Assembly: GCF_028816455.1 (NCBI RefSeq)
Contig: NZ_CP118246.1
Span: 2,742,501-2,806,500, forward strand
Length of the DNA stretch: 64,000 nt
Source of the DNA: Devosia algicola
GTDB lineage: Bacteria; Pseudomonadota; Alphaproteobacteria; Rhizobiales; Devosiaceae
Direction of reading: 5' to 3'
The stretch's first letter is position 1; the number at the start of each line of letters is the position of its first letter. This document shows, one piece after another, positions 46,934 to 56,970 of the stretch. The notes beneath the pieces were generated by a model that saw only the letters and a program-made list of their open reading frames with translations, was not told the origin of the DNA and did no database searches. The position numbers were made by a program, and so were the translations under genes.

Positions 46934-48484
46934 ATGAATAAACCCCACATTCTGCTTTTCAACCCGGACCAGTGGCGTGGTGACGTGATGGGCCATCTCG
47001 GCACCGCCCTTGGCGCGACGCCGTTTATCGACAGTTTAGTCACGTCGGATGCCGTTTCCTTCGCACAGACATTTACTCAGGCAACGGTCTGTACGCCGAG
47101 CCGTTGTTCCTTCGCGACCGGGCTTTACCCGCATGTCCACGGCCATCGCTCATTGCATCACATGTTGCATGACGAGCGCGGACAGACAAACATGTTCAAG
47201 GTGCTGCGCGATGAAGGCTATTTTGTATGGTGGGGCGGCAAGAACGACCTTGTTCCCGGCGACGAGGGCCCCGAAGCGTACTCGGACATATATTTCAAGC
47301 CAGACGATGCGTTCTTCGCCCGCCACGGCTCTGGCCCTGTCGCCGACATGCACAACGGAAACCAATCTTGGCGGGGCGAACCAGGGTCCGACAGCTACTA
47401 TTCTTTCCTCCGCGGCGAATTAAAGACCCCCGAAGGCGCGGAATACTACCTAGATAAGGACTGGCAGGCCGTTTTGGGTGCCTGTGAATTCATCCGCTCG
47501 GCGCCGCGGGATCGGCCCCTTTGTATCTATCTGCCGATCCTATTCCCGCATCCGCCCTATGGTGCCGAGACTCAATACCTCGCCCAGGTTGCGGACACCC
47601 CACTTCTTCCTCGCCGGCATGCAACGGATGACCAAATGTCTCGCAAGGCCGGGATGCTCTCGGGCATCCGCGCAGGGCAGGGGCTAACCGGATGGTCCGA
47701 GGAACGATGGGACCAACTTCGCAGGACCTATTATGCCATGATCGCGCGCGTCGACGCGCAGTTCCGCATGGTAGTCGAGGCCTTGAAGGAGGAGGGCTTC
47801 TACGACGACACCGCAATGTTTTTGTTTTCGGACCACGGCGATTACACCGGCGATTACGAGGTAGTCGAAAAGAACCAGAACACTTTCGAGGACTCACTCA
47901 CCCGCGTCCCCCTAGTGGTGAAACCGCCGAAAGACCGTCCATGCAGCCCGGGCATCCGTGACAGCACTCTAGCCGAGCTGATAGACCTGCCGGCAACACT
48001 CTACGACTTGGCCGGGATTGATCCGGGCTATGACCACTTCGGCAAGTCCTTGCTACCCGCTGTCGCTGACCCGGCCCTGGAACATCGCGACACCGCGCAT
48101 TGCGAAGGAGGGCGCCGTCCTGAGGAGGTGCAAGCCTCGGAACGGGAGTCATTGCTACAGTTTGGTGATGAACCAGAGCAGGGGCATTATTATCCACGTA
48201 TTAACCTTCAAGTGACACGCCCCGACCTGCATAACCGCGCCGTGATGATCCGGACGCTCGATGCGAAATATATCCGACGGTTGGGAGAGGCGGACGAATT
48301 CTACGATCTCACGGTCGATCCTATGGAGCTGGACAACCGGATCGATGATCTTACCTGTGCCAGCCGTATCGCAAAGCTGAAAGAGCGCCTCTTAAGCTGG
48401 TATCTTGAAACTTCGGACACTCTGCCTCGCCAAACCGACGGGCGTTGGCCCAGCACACCCGCCGCCGTGGAGACCCCCGCATGA
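46934..48484 (+). CDS. Type I (formylglycine) sulfatase
   Basis: 516 residues of the alkaline-phosphatase-like sulfatase fold. The formylglycine signature is intact in VCTPSRCSFATG (CxPSR); an N-terminal metal-ligand region (LLFNPDQWRGD) and the later metal-site motif FSDHGDYTGDY are visible. No signal peptide, so it removes sulfate from imported sugars in the cytosol and would need the formylglycine-generating enzyme or anSME encoded elsewhere. It sits between the permease and ATPase genes, overlapping the ATPase start by four bases, so it is an integral part of the transport operon. Substrate is probably a sulfated mono- or oligosaccharide. Confidence 0.9.
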   Translation: MNKPHILLFNPDQWRGDVMGHLGTALGATPFIDSLVTSDAVSFAQTFTQATVCTPSRCSFATGLYPHVHGHRSLHHMLHDERGQTNMFKVLRDEGYFVWWGGKNDLVPGDEGPEAYSDIYFKPDDAFFARHGSGPVADMHNGNQSWRGEPGSDSYYSFLRGELKTPEGAEYYLDKDWQAVLGACEFIRSAPRDRPLCIYLPILFPHPPYGAETQYLAQVADTPLLPRRHATDDQMSRKAGMLSGIRAGQGLTGWSEERWDQLRRTYYAMIARVDAQFRMVVEALKEEGFYDDTAMFLFSDHGDYTGDYEVVEKNQNTFEDSLTRVPLVVKPPKDRPCSPGIRDSTLAELIDLPATLYDLAGIDPGYDHFGKSLLPAVADPALEHRDTAHCEGGRRPEEVQASERESLLQFGDEPEQGHYYPRINLQVTRPDLHNRAVMIRTLDAKYIRRLGEADEFYDLTVDPMELDNRIDDLTCASRIAKLKERLLSWYLETSDTLPRQTDGRWPSTPAAVETPA

Positions 48485-49567
48485 CCTTTCTCGAGATACG
48501 CAGCTTGCAAAAACATTATGGCCGTCAACAGGCGCTGATTGATATCGAGGCTCTCAATCGGAAAGGGCGAGTTCGTTGTCATGGTCGGACCTTCTGGTTG
48601 TGGGAAATCGACCCTTCTGCGCACCATAGCCGGGCTGGAGGACGCAACCTCGGGCGAGATTGTGCTAAACGGGCGAGATGTTACGAATGTCGCCCCGCGT
48701 GACCGCGGCTTCGCCATGGTTTTCCAGAACTATGCACTCTACCCGCATCTGACCGTGGCCGAGAATCTGGGCTTTGCCCTGCGGCTCGCTGGTCAACCCA
48801 AGGCCGAGATAAACGCCGCGGTCGATCGCGTCGCGGAGACGTTGCAGATTACCGACCTGCTAACGAAGAAGCCACGCCAGCTGTCCGGCGGCCAGCGGCA
48901 GCGAGTTGCCATCGGCCGTGCCATCGTCCGACAGCCCTCGGTGTTTCTGTTCGATGAACCGCTTTCGAACCTAGACGCCGCCCTTCGCGCCCAGATGCGG
49001 GTTGAATTGGCGGCATTGCACCAACGACTTGGCACATCGATGATCTACGTCACCCATGACCAGGTCGAGGCGATGACAATGGCTGACAGGATAGTGCTAA
49101 TGCGGGCTGGTCTGGTCGAGCAGCAGGGCACACCACTTGACCTATACAACCGCCCCGCCAATCGCTTCGTGGCCGGGTTCCTCGGTGCACCCCGGATCAA
49201 CTTCATACCCGCACGCATAGCGGCGGCGGGTTGGGCCGAACTCGCATCAGGGCGCCGAATGCAAATTCCTGCGGCGACGCTCGCCCCCGGAACTGAGGTT
49301 ACGCTTGGACTCCGTCCTGAGCATTTTGTGGTCGACGATACATCGAATATCGACGACAGTTTCGAGGGAAAGGTTGTTCTCGAGGAACGGCTCGGTCGCG
49401 AGACTGTGCTGCATATCGATGCCCCGGATCTTCCGCTAGACCCGTCAGAGCAAACGCATTTGGTGATTCAGCGCAATGTCCAGTCGGCGTTCAGTACCGG
49501 CGACGTCCTGCGCTTCTGGTTCCCCCCGAAAAGGTCATTGTTTTCGGTTCCGACGGAAAGGCGCTAG
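48481..49567 (+). CDS. Sugar ABC transporter ATPase, UgpC/MsmK type (frameshifted near start)
   Basis: About 362 residues. Walker A GPSGCGKST, signature LSGGQRQRVAIGRA, Walker B VFLFDEPLSNLDAAL, YVTHDQVEA, C-terminal TOBE domain. The true start (MTFLEIRSLQKHYG) overlaps the sulfatase stop (ATGA). One extra base at 48548-48552 (AGGCT for AGCT) breaks the frame; the mended reading is ALIDIELSIGKGEF. Last gene of the cluster. Confidence 0.9.
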
Positions 49568-50368
49568 CGACTGTGAAGGATTGAGAGCCGCAATCAGCAA
49601 TTCTCGATCTCGATTTTCTCTGCCTTGAGATCTCGCCAAATCGCGCGGTGACAACACATGGATGGTGTTGGCCGGAAACACGGTTCGGGCAACATGACTG
49701 TACCGTCTGGACAATGTGTACTGTTCAAAATACGTTCAGGCGCTCATCAGCATATATACAATTTCGACCATTTGTGACCTCGGACGCACGGCACAATAAA
49801 GGCTGCACGCCGATCGGTGCCGGAACCCCTTATCGCAATTCCAAGGCGTGAGAAACGCCGGGGCCGCTGAAGGTTATTGAATAGCTTGTCGCACTCCGGA
49901 AGATGCATCAACAATGATGGCTGCCCTTTCCAACATATATGATTTGCGTCCGGCGGATGCACATCTTGGCTCGACCAAAGTTGCAAGTGGCCTTGGGCGC
50001 GCAAAAAGTTGATGGTACTGCTCCGGCAGTTACCCAAGCGGGTCAGCAGATCGGCGACAGTAGTGCGTTCGAGCCGGGATGGATCATAGGCTAGTGCCAG
50101 CCTGACAAGTTTTATTAATCTGTCTGATCTTCATGTCTTGGAATAGTTCGCCATGGACTTGCGGTCGCAATAAGTGCATTGCGCCAACGGCGGGCGATGA
50201 CGTGTTCTGAACGGCGGCGGTGGCCAAAAGCGCGCATCGCTTGTGGCGACTAAGTCATAGAAAATCGTTAGTATATTTCTCGTCGACCAGACAGACGAGT
50301 ACACTGACATAGTGCTGCCGCGAACAATCCCTCAACGGCGGAAATATCGCTTAACTCATTGAAATAAT
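49568..50368. other. 800-base stretch without a supported gene
   Basis: Lies between the sulfatase/ABC cluster and tRNA-Arg. On the minus strand an open stretch at about 49747-50130 reads LIKLVRLALAYDPSRLERTT and onward through an HTH-like region, but it lacks a start codon and a recognisable family, so it may be a decayed regulator. Nothing else seen: no inverted terminal repeats or transposase motifs. Confidence 0.4.
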
Positions 50369-50445
<77 letters not shown>

Positions 50446-50732
50446 ATTTGGCGGGCCATGTCGGTCCGGCTGAATGGGGTGCAACCTAACCAAAGTCGGG
50501 GCGGTGTGCAACGGGGCTTTTGGTAAATGGCGGTCGTGGAATTTTGCGCTGCTCCGCGGGCAGCGGCCACCCGTTCGAATCGTTAAAGGTGTGCCGATAG
50601 CATGCCTGTGTTGGGTTGCAAATCTGGCTGAGTAATCGCTGAAGCGCCCCATTGTTGGGAGTTGCTTGGCCGGTATTATTTAACGGCCGTCGTGGACGGG
50701 CGTGCTGACCAATGTAATTTATGGCCCGCGCG

Positions 50733-50996
50733 TTAGTTGATCCGGGCAGTGCATCCACCAGCATGTTTGGTGGGCGGTTCGGAAAAATGGCTCGAATCGT
50801 TGTTTATCCTCGATTGCTGAAAACCCCCTAGCGCGATGTCTGAGGTGGGCAGGCCTTTCACAAAGATATGAGCGACATGTTGTAAGGCTGCCTTTCTAAC
50901 ATTGCTCCGAAGTCGTGCGGCTCGCCTGCCATAAAATTCAGTGTCAATAGACCCGTCCGGTCGCCGACAAATGGTGATGTCAAGTTGCTGCGTCAT
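50733..50996 (-). CDS. Small conserved-looking hypothetical protein
   Basis: 87 residues. The N-terminal half (QLDITICRRPDGSIDTEFY, then GRRAARLRSNVRKAAL) has the look of short Rhizobiales proteins with an IDxxFYxxRAxxLR pattern; the C-terminal half is less convincing. Divergent from the HTH-hydrolase gene with 147 bases between. Function unknown. Confidence 0.45.
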   Translation of the reverse strand: MTQQLDITICRRPDGSIDTEFYGRRAARLRSNVRKAALQHVAHIFVKGLPTSDIALGGFQQSRINNDSSHFSEPPTKHAGGCTARIN

Positions 50997-51143
50997 GGTT
51001 GGATTCCCGTTTACTGACTATGCAGCGCAGCATGATCCGTTTCCCATAGGCGCGCTTGAGGAGTGCCTTGTTGATTCCTTGTCTTTTCCTGATTTTCCTT
51101 TTGCCGCGATAGTGTCGATGGCGCTTTGTGGTATCATCTTGCC

Positions 51144-52361
51144 ATGCGCTATAGATTTGGTTCGTTCGAACTGGTCGAGGAAACCCGCGAGCTACTGGAG
51201 CTGGGACAGCCGCGCACTGTTGAACCGCAAGTCTTCGACCTATTGTGCCAACTGTTGCAGTCGCGTGATCGCGTTGTCACCCAAGACGAACTCATCGCAA
51301 CGGTATGGAACCGAAATATCGTTTCCGACGCTGCAATCAGCGCCCGCATCAGTGCTGCACGGGCGGCCATTAACGACAATGGAAAAAGCCAACAATGGAT
51401 CAGGACGATGCCGCGTCGTGGCTTTCGCTTCGTCGGCGCGGTCGAGCAGTCCGATAACACCCACCCCGCTGCGATGGTCAGCAACCAACCGGTGTCTCAA
51501 CAACAGCGCGTTGCCTTCTGCCGTTCGAGCGACGGCGCGCGCATCGCCTATGCGACCAGCGGGCAGGGTTATCCCCTGGTGAAAGCGGGGCACTGGCTTA
51601 CACATCTCGAACATGACTGGCGCAGCCCGATCTGGCGGCCATTTCTCGATGCCATGAACAAGAAGTTCCGGGTTCTCCGCTATGATCAACGCGGTAACGG
51701 CCTGTCTGATTGGGACATCGCGACGTTTTCGCTAGACGCCTTCGTTGACGACCTGGAAGCCGTCGTCGATGCGGCCGGTCTTGATCGCTTTGCGCTATAC
51801 GGCACCTCGCAAGGCGCACCGATTGCCCTCGCCTACGCCTGCCGTCACCCGGCGCGCGTCAGTCATTTGGTGCTTCATGGTGGCTTTGAAAAAGGGCGCC
51901 TGATCCGATTGGCCGAAAGCGAGCGGGCGCAGGGCGAAGCCATTCTGACATTGATGCGCCACGGCTGGGGCAAACCCGATAGTGCCTTTATCAACGCCTT
52001 TGCCGCCATGTTCATTCCCGACGGCAATCGAGAACAGGTCGAATCCCTGGTTGACTTGCAACGTCAGACAACGTCGCCCGAAAATGCCGTTGCCATACGA
52101 TCCGCGGTGGATCGGTTCGATGTCAGCAATACGCTGGACAAAGTCATTGCGCCGACGCTCGTTATCCACGCCCGTCACGACGCCGTACAACCACTTGACG
52201 AGGGTCGCCAACTCGCCGCGAGGATCGCCGGGGCAGAATTTTTAATGCTTGAGAGCCGCAATCATGTGGTTCTGGAACAGGAGAAAGCCTGGCCGATACT
52301 CATTGATAGACTGGAGAAGTTTATCCTCCAACACGCACCCGAACCTGATCTGCCATTCTAG
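51144..52361 (+). CDS. Winged-helix / alpha-beta hydrolase fusion protein
   Basis: 405 residues. Residues 1-100 are an OmpR/CadC-type winged helix (PRTVEPQVFDLLCQLLQSRD; IRTMPRRGFRFVG). Residues 125-400 are an alpha/beta hydrolase with nucleophile elbow YGTSQGAP, acid Asp in HARHDAV and His in ESRNHVV, so the triad is complete. No membrane segment separates the two. It could be a regulator that senses or consumes its own ester/lactone ligand. ATG 51144 is preferred over the TTG at 51126. The 3' end overlaps folC by 41 bases on the opposite strand. Confidence 0.85.
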   Translation: MRYRFGSFELVEETRELLELGQPRTVEPQVFDLLCQLLQSRDRVVTQDELIATVWNRNIVSDAAISARISAARAAINDNGKSQQWIRTMPRRGFRFVGAVEQSDNTHPAAMVSNQPVSQQQRVAFCRSSDGARIAYATSGQGYPLVKAGHWLTHLEHDWRSPIWRPFLDAMNKKFRVLRYDQRGNGLSDWDIATFSLDAFVDDLEAVVDAAGLDRFALYGTSQGAPIALAYACRHPARVSHLVLHGGFEKGRLIRLAESERAQGEAILTLMRHGWGKPDSAFINAFAAMFIPDGNREQVESLVDLQRQTTSPENAVAIRSAVDRFDVSNTLDKVIAPTLVIHARHDAVQPLDEGRQLAARIAGAEFLMLESRNHVVLEQEKAWPILIDRLEKFILQHAPEPDLPF

Positions 52362-53706
52362 CCAGATCGGCAATGTTCCCAAATTTCTCGGATGGATGCA
52401 TGGCATCGAAATGCCTAGTCTGGGGGGTGCCGTTGGCGTGGAGCACTTGGCCGGCAAGATAGAGAGAGCCAGAGATCAGCACCCGTGCTCCCGGCACATC
52501 GGCGGCTGCGCGCAGGGCGGCTTTGATTGATCGACAGGCTTTGGCATCAAATCCGGCTTTACGCGCCTCGGCCGCGATATGATCGGCTGAATGGGCGTTT
52601 TGCTCGCCTGGGATGGTCAAGGTCAGGATGCGCTCGATCTTGCCCGAGAATGGCGCCAACACATCGGTGGGACTGCGTGTGTTCATCATCCCCAGGATCA
52701 GCACCAGCGGCGCCGGGCGCGCTTTGTTCATCGCCGCCAACGCCCCCGATAGTGCGCGGGTGCCATGGGCATTATGGCCACCATCGAGCCAAGGCTCTGC
52801 TCTTTCACCCAACAGGTCCCGGAGCGGTCCCTTGATCGGGGAGAGGCGGGCCGGCCAGACAACCTTGCGCAAGCCGCTGGCAATGGCAGCCTCGTCAACC
52901 GGCAAGCCGAAATGGCGCACCGCGGCAATGGCAACCCCGGCATTGTCGAACTGATGCGCGCCGATCAAGGCTGGCGGCGGCAAATCGAGCAGCCCCGCTT
53001 CGTCCTGATAGACCAGGCGTCCGTCCTGGGCGAAAGCGTCGAAATCCTGCCCGGCAACAAACGGGGTGACATCAAGGCGCCGCGCCGCATTGTCGATAAC
53101 CGCCATCCCCTCATCGTGCTGGCGGGCAATGACGGCGGGGGCGCCGCGTTTCAGGATACCGGCCTTTTCGGCGGCTATTTTGGCTATGGTGTTGCCCAGA
53201 AAATGCTGGTGATCGAGGTCTACGGGCAAGATGATGGTGCCGAGCGGTCGCGCCACCACATTGGTGGTGTCAAATCGCCCGCCCATGCCCACTTCGAGCA
53301 GCAGATAATCTGCCTTGATCTGGGAGAACAGGAACAAGGCGGCGGCGGTGGTGATCTCGAAATAGGTGATCGGTTCGCCCGCATTTACCCGTTCGACATG
53401 TTCGAGGGCCTGATTGAGCCGCCGGGTCGACACCAGCCTGCCCGCAAGCCTTATGCGCTCGTTGAACCGCACCAGATGGGGCGATGTATAGACATGCACC
53501 GACCGGCCCGACGCTTCAAGAAAAGCCCGCAGATAGGCGATGGTGGACCCTTTGCCATTGGTGCCAGCGACGTGAATGACGGGCGGCAGCCGGTCTTGGG
53601 GGCGGTCCAAACGGTCGAGCAGGCGCTCGATTCGCTCCAGATGCAGATCGATCAGCTTGGGGTGCAACCCCAGCAATCGCTTGAGAATGGCGTCGGTACG
53701 GGACAT
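52321..53706 (-). CDS. folC: Bifunctional folylpolyglutamate / dihydrofolate synthase
   Basis: 461 residues. Adds glutamate to dihydropteroate and to folates using ATP in the cytosol. Mur-ligase fold with P-loop HVAGTNGKGST, SPHLVRFNERI, LLEVGMGGRFDTTN and the C-terminal ligase domain (DGGHNAHG). Follows accD in the usual Rhizobiales order trpFBA-accD-folC. Confidence 0.95.
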   Translation of the reverse strand: MSRTDAILKRLLGLHPKLIDLHLERIERLLDRLDRPQDRLPPVIHVAGTNGKGSTIAYLRAFLEASGRSVHVYTSPHLVRFNERIRLAGRLVSTRRLNQALEHVERVNAGEPITYFEITTAAALFLFSQIKADYLLLEVGMGGRFDTTNVVARPLGTIILPVDLDHQHFLGNTIAKIAAEKAGILKRGAPAVIARQHDEGMAVIDNAARRLDVTPFVAGQDFDAFAQDGRLVYQDEAGLLDLPPPALIGAHQFDNAGVAIAAVRHFGLPVDEAAIASGLRKVVWPARLSPIKGPLRDLLGERAEPWLDGGHNAHGTRALSGALAAMNKARPAPLVLILGMMNTRSPTDVLAPFSGKIERILTLTIPGEQNAHSADHIAAEARKAGFDAKACRSIKAALRAAADVPGARVLISGSLYLAGQVLHANGTPQTRHFDAMHPSEKFGNIADLARMADQVRVRVGG

Positions 53707-53800
53707 GGGCAGGCCTTTGGATTCATCCTGACCTACCCGTTGTCGGTGCCCGGCTCAATGCCAATTTTTGGTCGCCTGTCCCAAATGTTGGCGGTGAACG

Positions 53801-54784
53801 CTATTCGGCGTGCGCGCCTTCGGGGGCGGTCACCAGATCACCCTCATCGCCACCATCACCTTCGGCGGCAATGGCGGCCTCGCGCATGGTGACGCGTGGC
53901 ACTGGTGCACTCTCATTGAGTTCGGCAATCGGTGTCGATTTGGTCAAAATTCCCGCCAGCGAGGCAATGATGGCGCGCAAATCATGGCGGTGCACAACCA
54001 TATCGACCATGCCGTGCTCATAAAGATATTCGGCGCGCTGAAAGCCCTTGGGCAATTTTTCGCGAATGGTCTGCTCGATCACCCGTGCCCCGGCAAAACC
54101 GATGCGGGCGCCCGGCTCGGCCAGGTGAATATCGCCCAGCATGGCGTAGGAGGCGGTAACCCCGCCCGTCGTCGGATCGGTAAAGACGACGAAAAACGGC
54201 AAGCCTGCTTCGCGCAGGCGCAACACCGCAACCGTGGTGCGTGGCATCTGCATCAGCGACAGAATACCCTCCTGCATCCGGGCGCCGCCCGAGGCCACAA
54301 ACAGCACGAAAGGCGTCTTGCGATTGGCAGCGGTTTCCAGCCCGGCAATGATGCCTTGCCCGGCGGCCATCCCGAGCGAGCCGCCCATGAAATCGAAATC
54401 CTGCACCGCAACGGTGATGTCGCGCTCGTAAAGCTGGCCGGTTGCGACGATCACCGCATCGTCATTGCCGGTCTTGGCGCGCTGTTCCTTGAGACGATCC
54501 GAATAGCGTTTCTGATCGCGAAATTTCAACGGGTCCTGTGGTACCGAGCCGAGCGGAACGGTGCTGTAGTGACCATTGTCAAAAAAGTGGGCCAGGCGGT
54601 CGGCGGGCTTGATTTTCATGTGGTAGCCCGAATTGGGCACCACCCACTGATTGGCTTCCAGATCGCGATAAAACACCATCTCGCCGGATTCGGGATCCTT
54701 GACCCAGAGATTTTCCGGCGTCTCGCGCTTGTTGCCGAGAAACGAGCGGATTTTCGGGCGGACGAAATTGTCGATCCAGTTCAT
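53801..54784 (-). CDS. accD: Acetyl-CoA carboxylase carboxyltransferase subunit beta, without zinc-ribbon cysteines
   Basis: 327 residues. Transfers CO2 from biotin to acetyl-CoA with AccA in fatty acid synthesis. Crotonase-like carboxyltransferase motifs are intact ([46 protein letters not shown]). In the N-terminal zinc ribbon, [11 protein letters not shown] and [12 protein letters not shown] align with CPxC..CPxC forms but all four cysteines are replaced (Asp, Ser, Val, Ser), so no zinc can bind there. An acidic C-terminal tail is present. Confidence 0.95.
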   Translation of the reverse strand: MNWIDNFVRPKIRSFLGNKRETPENLWVKDPESGEMVFYRDLEANQWVVPNSGYHMKIKPADRLAHFFDNGHYSTVPLGSVPQDPLKFRDQKRYSDRLKEQRAKTGNDDAVIVATGQLYERDITVAVQDFDFMGGSLGMAAGQGIIAGLETAANRKTPFVLFVASGGARMQEGILSLMQMPRTTVAVLRLREAGLPFFVVFTDPTTGGVTASYAMLGDIHLAEPGARIGFAGARVIEQTIREKLPKGFQRAEYLYEHGMVDMVVHRHDLRAIIASLAGILTKSTPIAELNESAPVPRVTMREAAIAAEGDGGDEGDLVTAPEGAHAE

Positions 54785-54884
54785 GAGCCATACCCCTGTG
54801 GGTTAGTCCTGTTGTCCAGGAACTAGCGTGTGATTGTGGCAATTATTATCAGGTCGAGCCGGTCAGGCAAAGCGCCCAGTGCGA

Positions 54885-55708
54885 TTATGCCCGGGCGGAC
54901 CTGACACCTTCAGCCAGGGCAGCAACCAGCACAGTGGCGGCCTCGACGGTCGTCTCGGTCGGGCGGCCATTGTCCAGTGATTGGGCGATGGCGTCGACGA
55001 GCACCGTGCCCACCACGACCCCATCGGCATCCCGTCCAATGGTTTTGGCGTCTTCAGCGCTCTTGATCCCAAACCCCACGGCAACCGGCAAATCGGTGTG
55101 GCCCTTGATGCGCTTGACCGCATCGCCAACCGCCGCGCGCGATTTGATCGCCGCACCGGTAATGCCGGTCATCGAGACGTAATAGACAAAGCCCGACGTA
55201 TTGGCGAGTACCGCCGGCAGCCGCTTGTCATCTGTGGTCGGGGTTGTCAGGCGGATGAAATTGAGCCCGGCCTTAAGCGCGGGCAGGCACAATTCCTCGT
55301 CTTCTTCTGGCGGCAGATCGACAATGATCAACCCGTCAACACCCGAGGCTTTGGCAATATCGAGAAATTTTTCGACGCCAAATTTGTGGATCGGATTGTA
55401 ATACCCCATCAACACCACCGGGGTGGTTTCGTCCTTGCGGCGAAAATTCTCGACCATGCCGAGCGTGCCCAATAGGGTTTGCCCGGCGGCCAAGGCGCGC
55501 TGCCCCCCAACTGGATGGCAACGCCATCCGCCATCGGATCAGAAAACGGCATGCCCAACTCGATAATATCGGCACCCGCTGCCGGCATCGCCTCGAATAT
55601 TTTCTGCCCCGTGGCCAAGTCCGGATCGCCAGCCATGATGAAGGTGACGAGGGCAGGGCGGTTCTGCGCGGCGCAAGCGGCGAAACGGTCGGCGATGCGG
55701 GTACTCAT
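54885..55708 (-). CDS. trpA: Tryptophan synthase alpha chain (frameshifted)
   Basis: About 274 residues. Cleaves indole-3-glycerol phosphate to indole and feeds TrpB. TIM-barrel with catalytic Glu in [11 protein letters not shown] and Asp in [14 protein letters not shown]; phosphate loop [11 protein letters not shown]. The frame breaks in a G run near 55503-55508 that is one G short (mended [14 protein letters not shown]). The ATG overlaps the trpB stop (TAATG). Essential in minimal medium, so the break is probably not real. Confidence 0.93.
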
Positions 55709-56929
55709 TACATGCTCATCCCGAGATATTTGCCGACACTTTCCACATCCTTGTCGCCACGCCCCGAAAGGCACAGCACAATGGACTGTTCCTTGCCCAT
55801 CGTGGGCGCCAGCTTCATCACTTGCGCCAGCCCATGGGCCGATTCAAGCGCTGGAATAATGCCTTCAAGCTTGGTGCACAACTGGAACGCCGCGATGGCC
55901 TCATCGTCGGTGATCGGGACATAGGTTACGCGCTTGGTATCGTGCAGAAACGAATGTTCAGGACCAACGCCGGGATAGTCGAGGCCAGCCGAAATCGAAT
56001 GGCCCTCCAGAATCTGCCCGTCCTTGTCCTGCAGCAGATAGGTGCGATTGCCATGCAACACGCCGGGGCTTCCCCCGTCATCGAGGCGGCGTGGCCATTA
56101 TCGACCTCAATGCCGTGCCCGCCCGCTTCGGCGCCGTAAATGGCAACCGATGGATCATCAAGAAAGGCATGAAATGTGCCAATCGCATTGGAGCCGCCGC
56201 CGACACAGGCGACAAGCGCATCGGGCAGGCCCCCTTCGGCCTCGGCAAACTGGCTTTTTATTTCCTGGCCGATCACCGCCTGAAAATCGCGCACCATTTC
56301 CGGGTAAGGGTGCGGCCCGGCGGCGGTGCCGATCAAATAATAGGTGGTATCGACATTGGTGACCCAGTCGCGCAGCGCCTCGTTCATCGCGTCCTTGAGC
56401 GTACCGGCACCCGCGCTTACGGCGCGCACCTCCGCGCCCAGCATTTTCATGCGCAGCACATTGGGCCATTGCCGTTCGACGTCGGTGGCGCCCATGAAAA
56501 TGGTACAGGGCAGATCGAACTTGGCGCAGACCGTGGCAGTGGCAACGCCATGTTGCCCCGCCCCGGTTTCGGCAATGATACGAGTCTTGCCCATGCGCTT
56601 GGCCAAAAGAATTTGTCCGAGGCAATTATTGATCTTGTGTGAGCCGGTATGGTTGAGTCTCTTCGCGCTTGAACCAGATTTTGGCGCCACCAAGGCTCGG
56701 CGGTCAGCCGCTCGGCAAAATACAAGGGACTTGGCCGACCCGCATAATGGACCGACAAATCCTGCAACTGGTTTTGATAGGCCGGGTCGAGACGCGCGGC
56801 GCGATAGGCAGCTTCAAGGTCGAGAATGAGCGGCATCAGCGTTTCGGCGACAAACCGGCCACCGAAAATGCCGAAGCGGCCTTGCTCGTCAGGGCCGTTG
56901 CGCAGGGAATTAATGCCGTCAGTCGCCAC
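55708..56929 (-). CDS. trpB: Tryptophan synthase beta chain (frameshifted)
   Basis: About 406 residues. PLP enzyme that joins indole and serine. PLP lysine in [24 protein letters not shown]; phosphate site [13 protein letters not shown]; end [10 protein letters not shown]. Three breaks: 56693-56697 and 56656-56660 (both AG[N]CT; mended [19 protein letters not shown]) and a G run near 56067-56071 one short (mended [13 protein letters not shown]). Follows trpF by 41 bases and overlaps trpA. Confidence 0.93.
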
Positions 56930-56970
56930 AAACTATCCTAACCTGAAATCTGTGTGCGGCGCCTGCCCGT

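Noticed and set aside
49747..50130. Possible regulator gene on the minus strand before tRNA-Arg.
   Set aside because: No start codon, no family recognised, and the C-terminal half does not look like protein; listed only as a gap note.
52765..53892. Long open frame on the plus strand opposite folC and accD.
   Set aside because: Antisense to well-conserved genes; the frame is kept open by G+C-rich codon use. No family resemblance in the translated sequence.
53810..54826. Long open frame on the plus strand opposite accD.
   Set aside because: Mirror of accD codons; His/Gly-rich nonsense composition and no recognisable domain.
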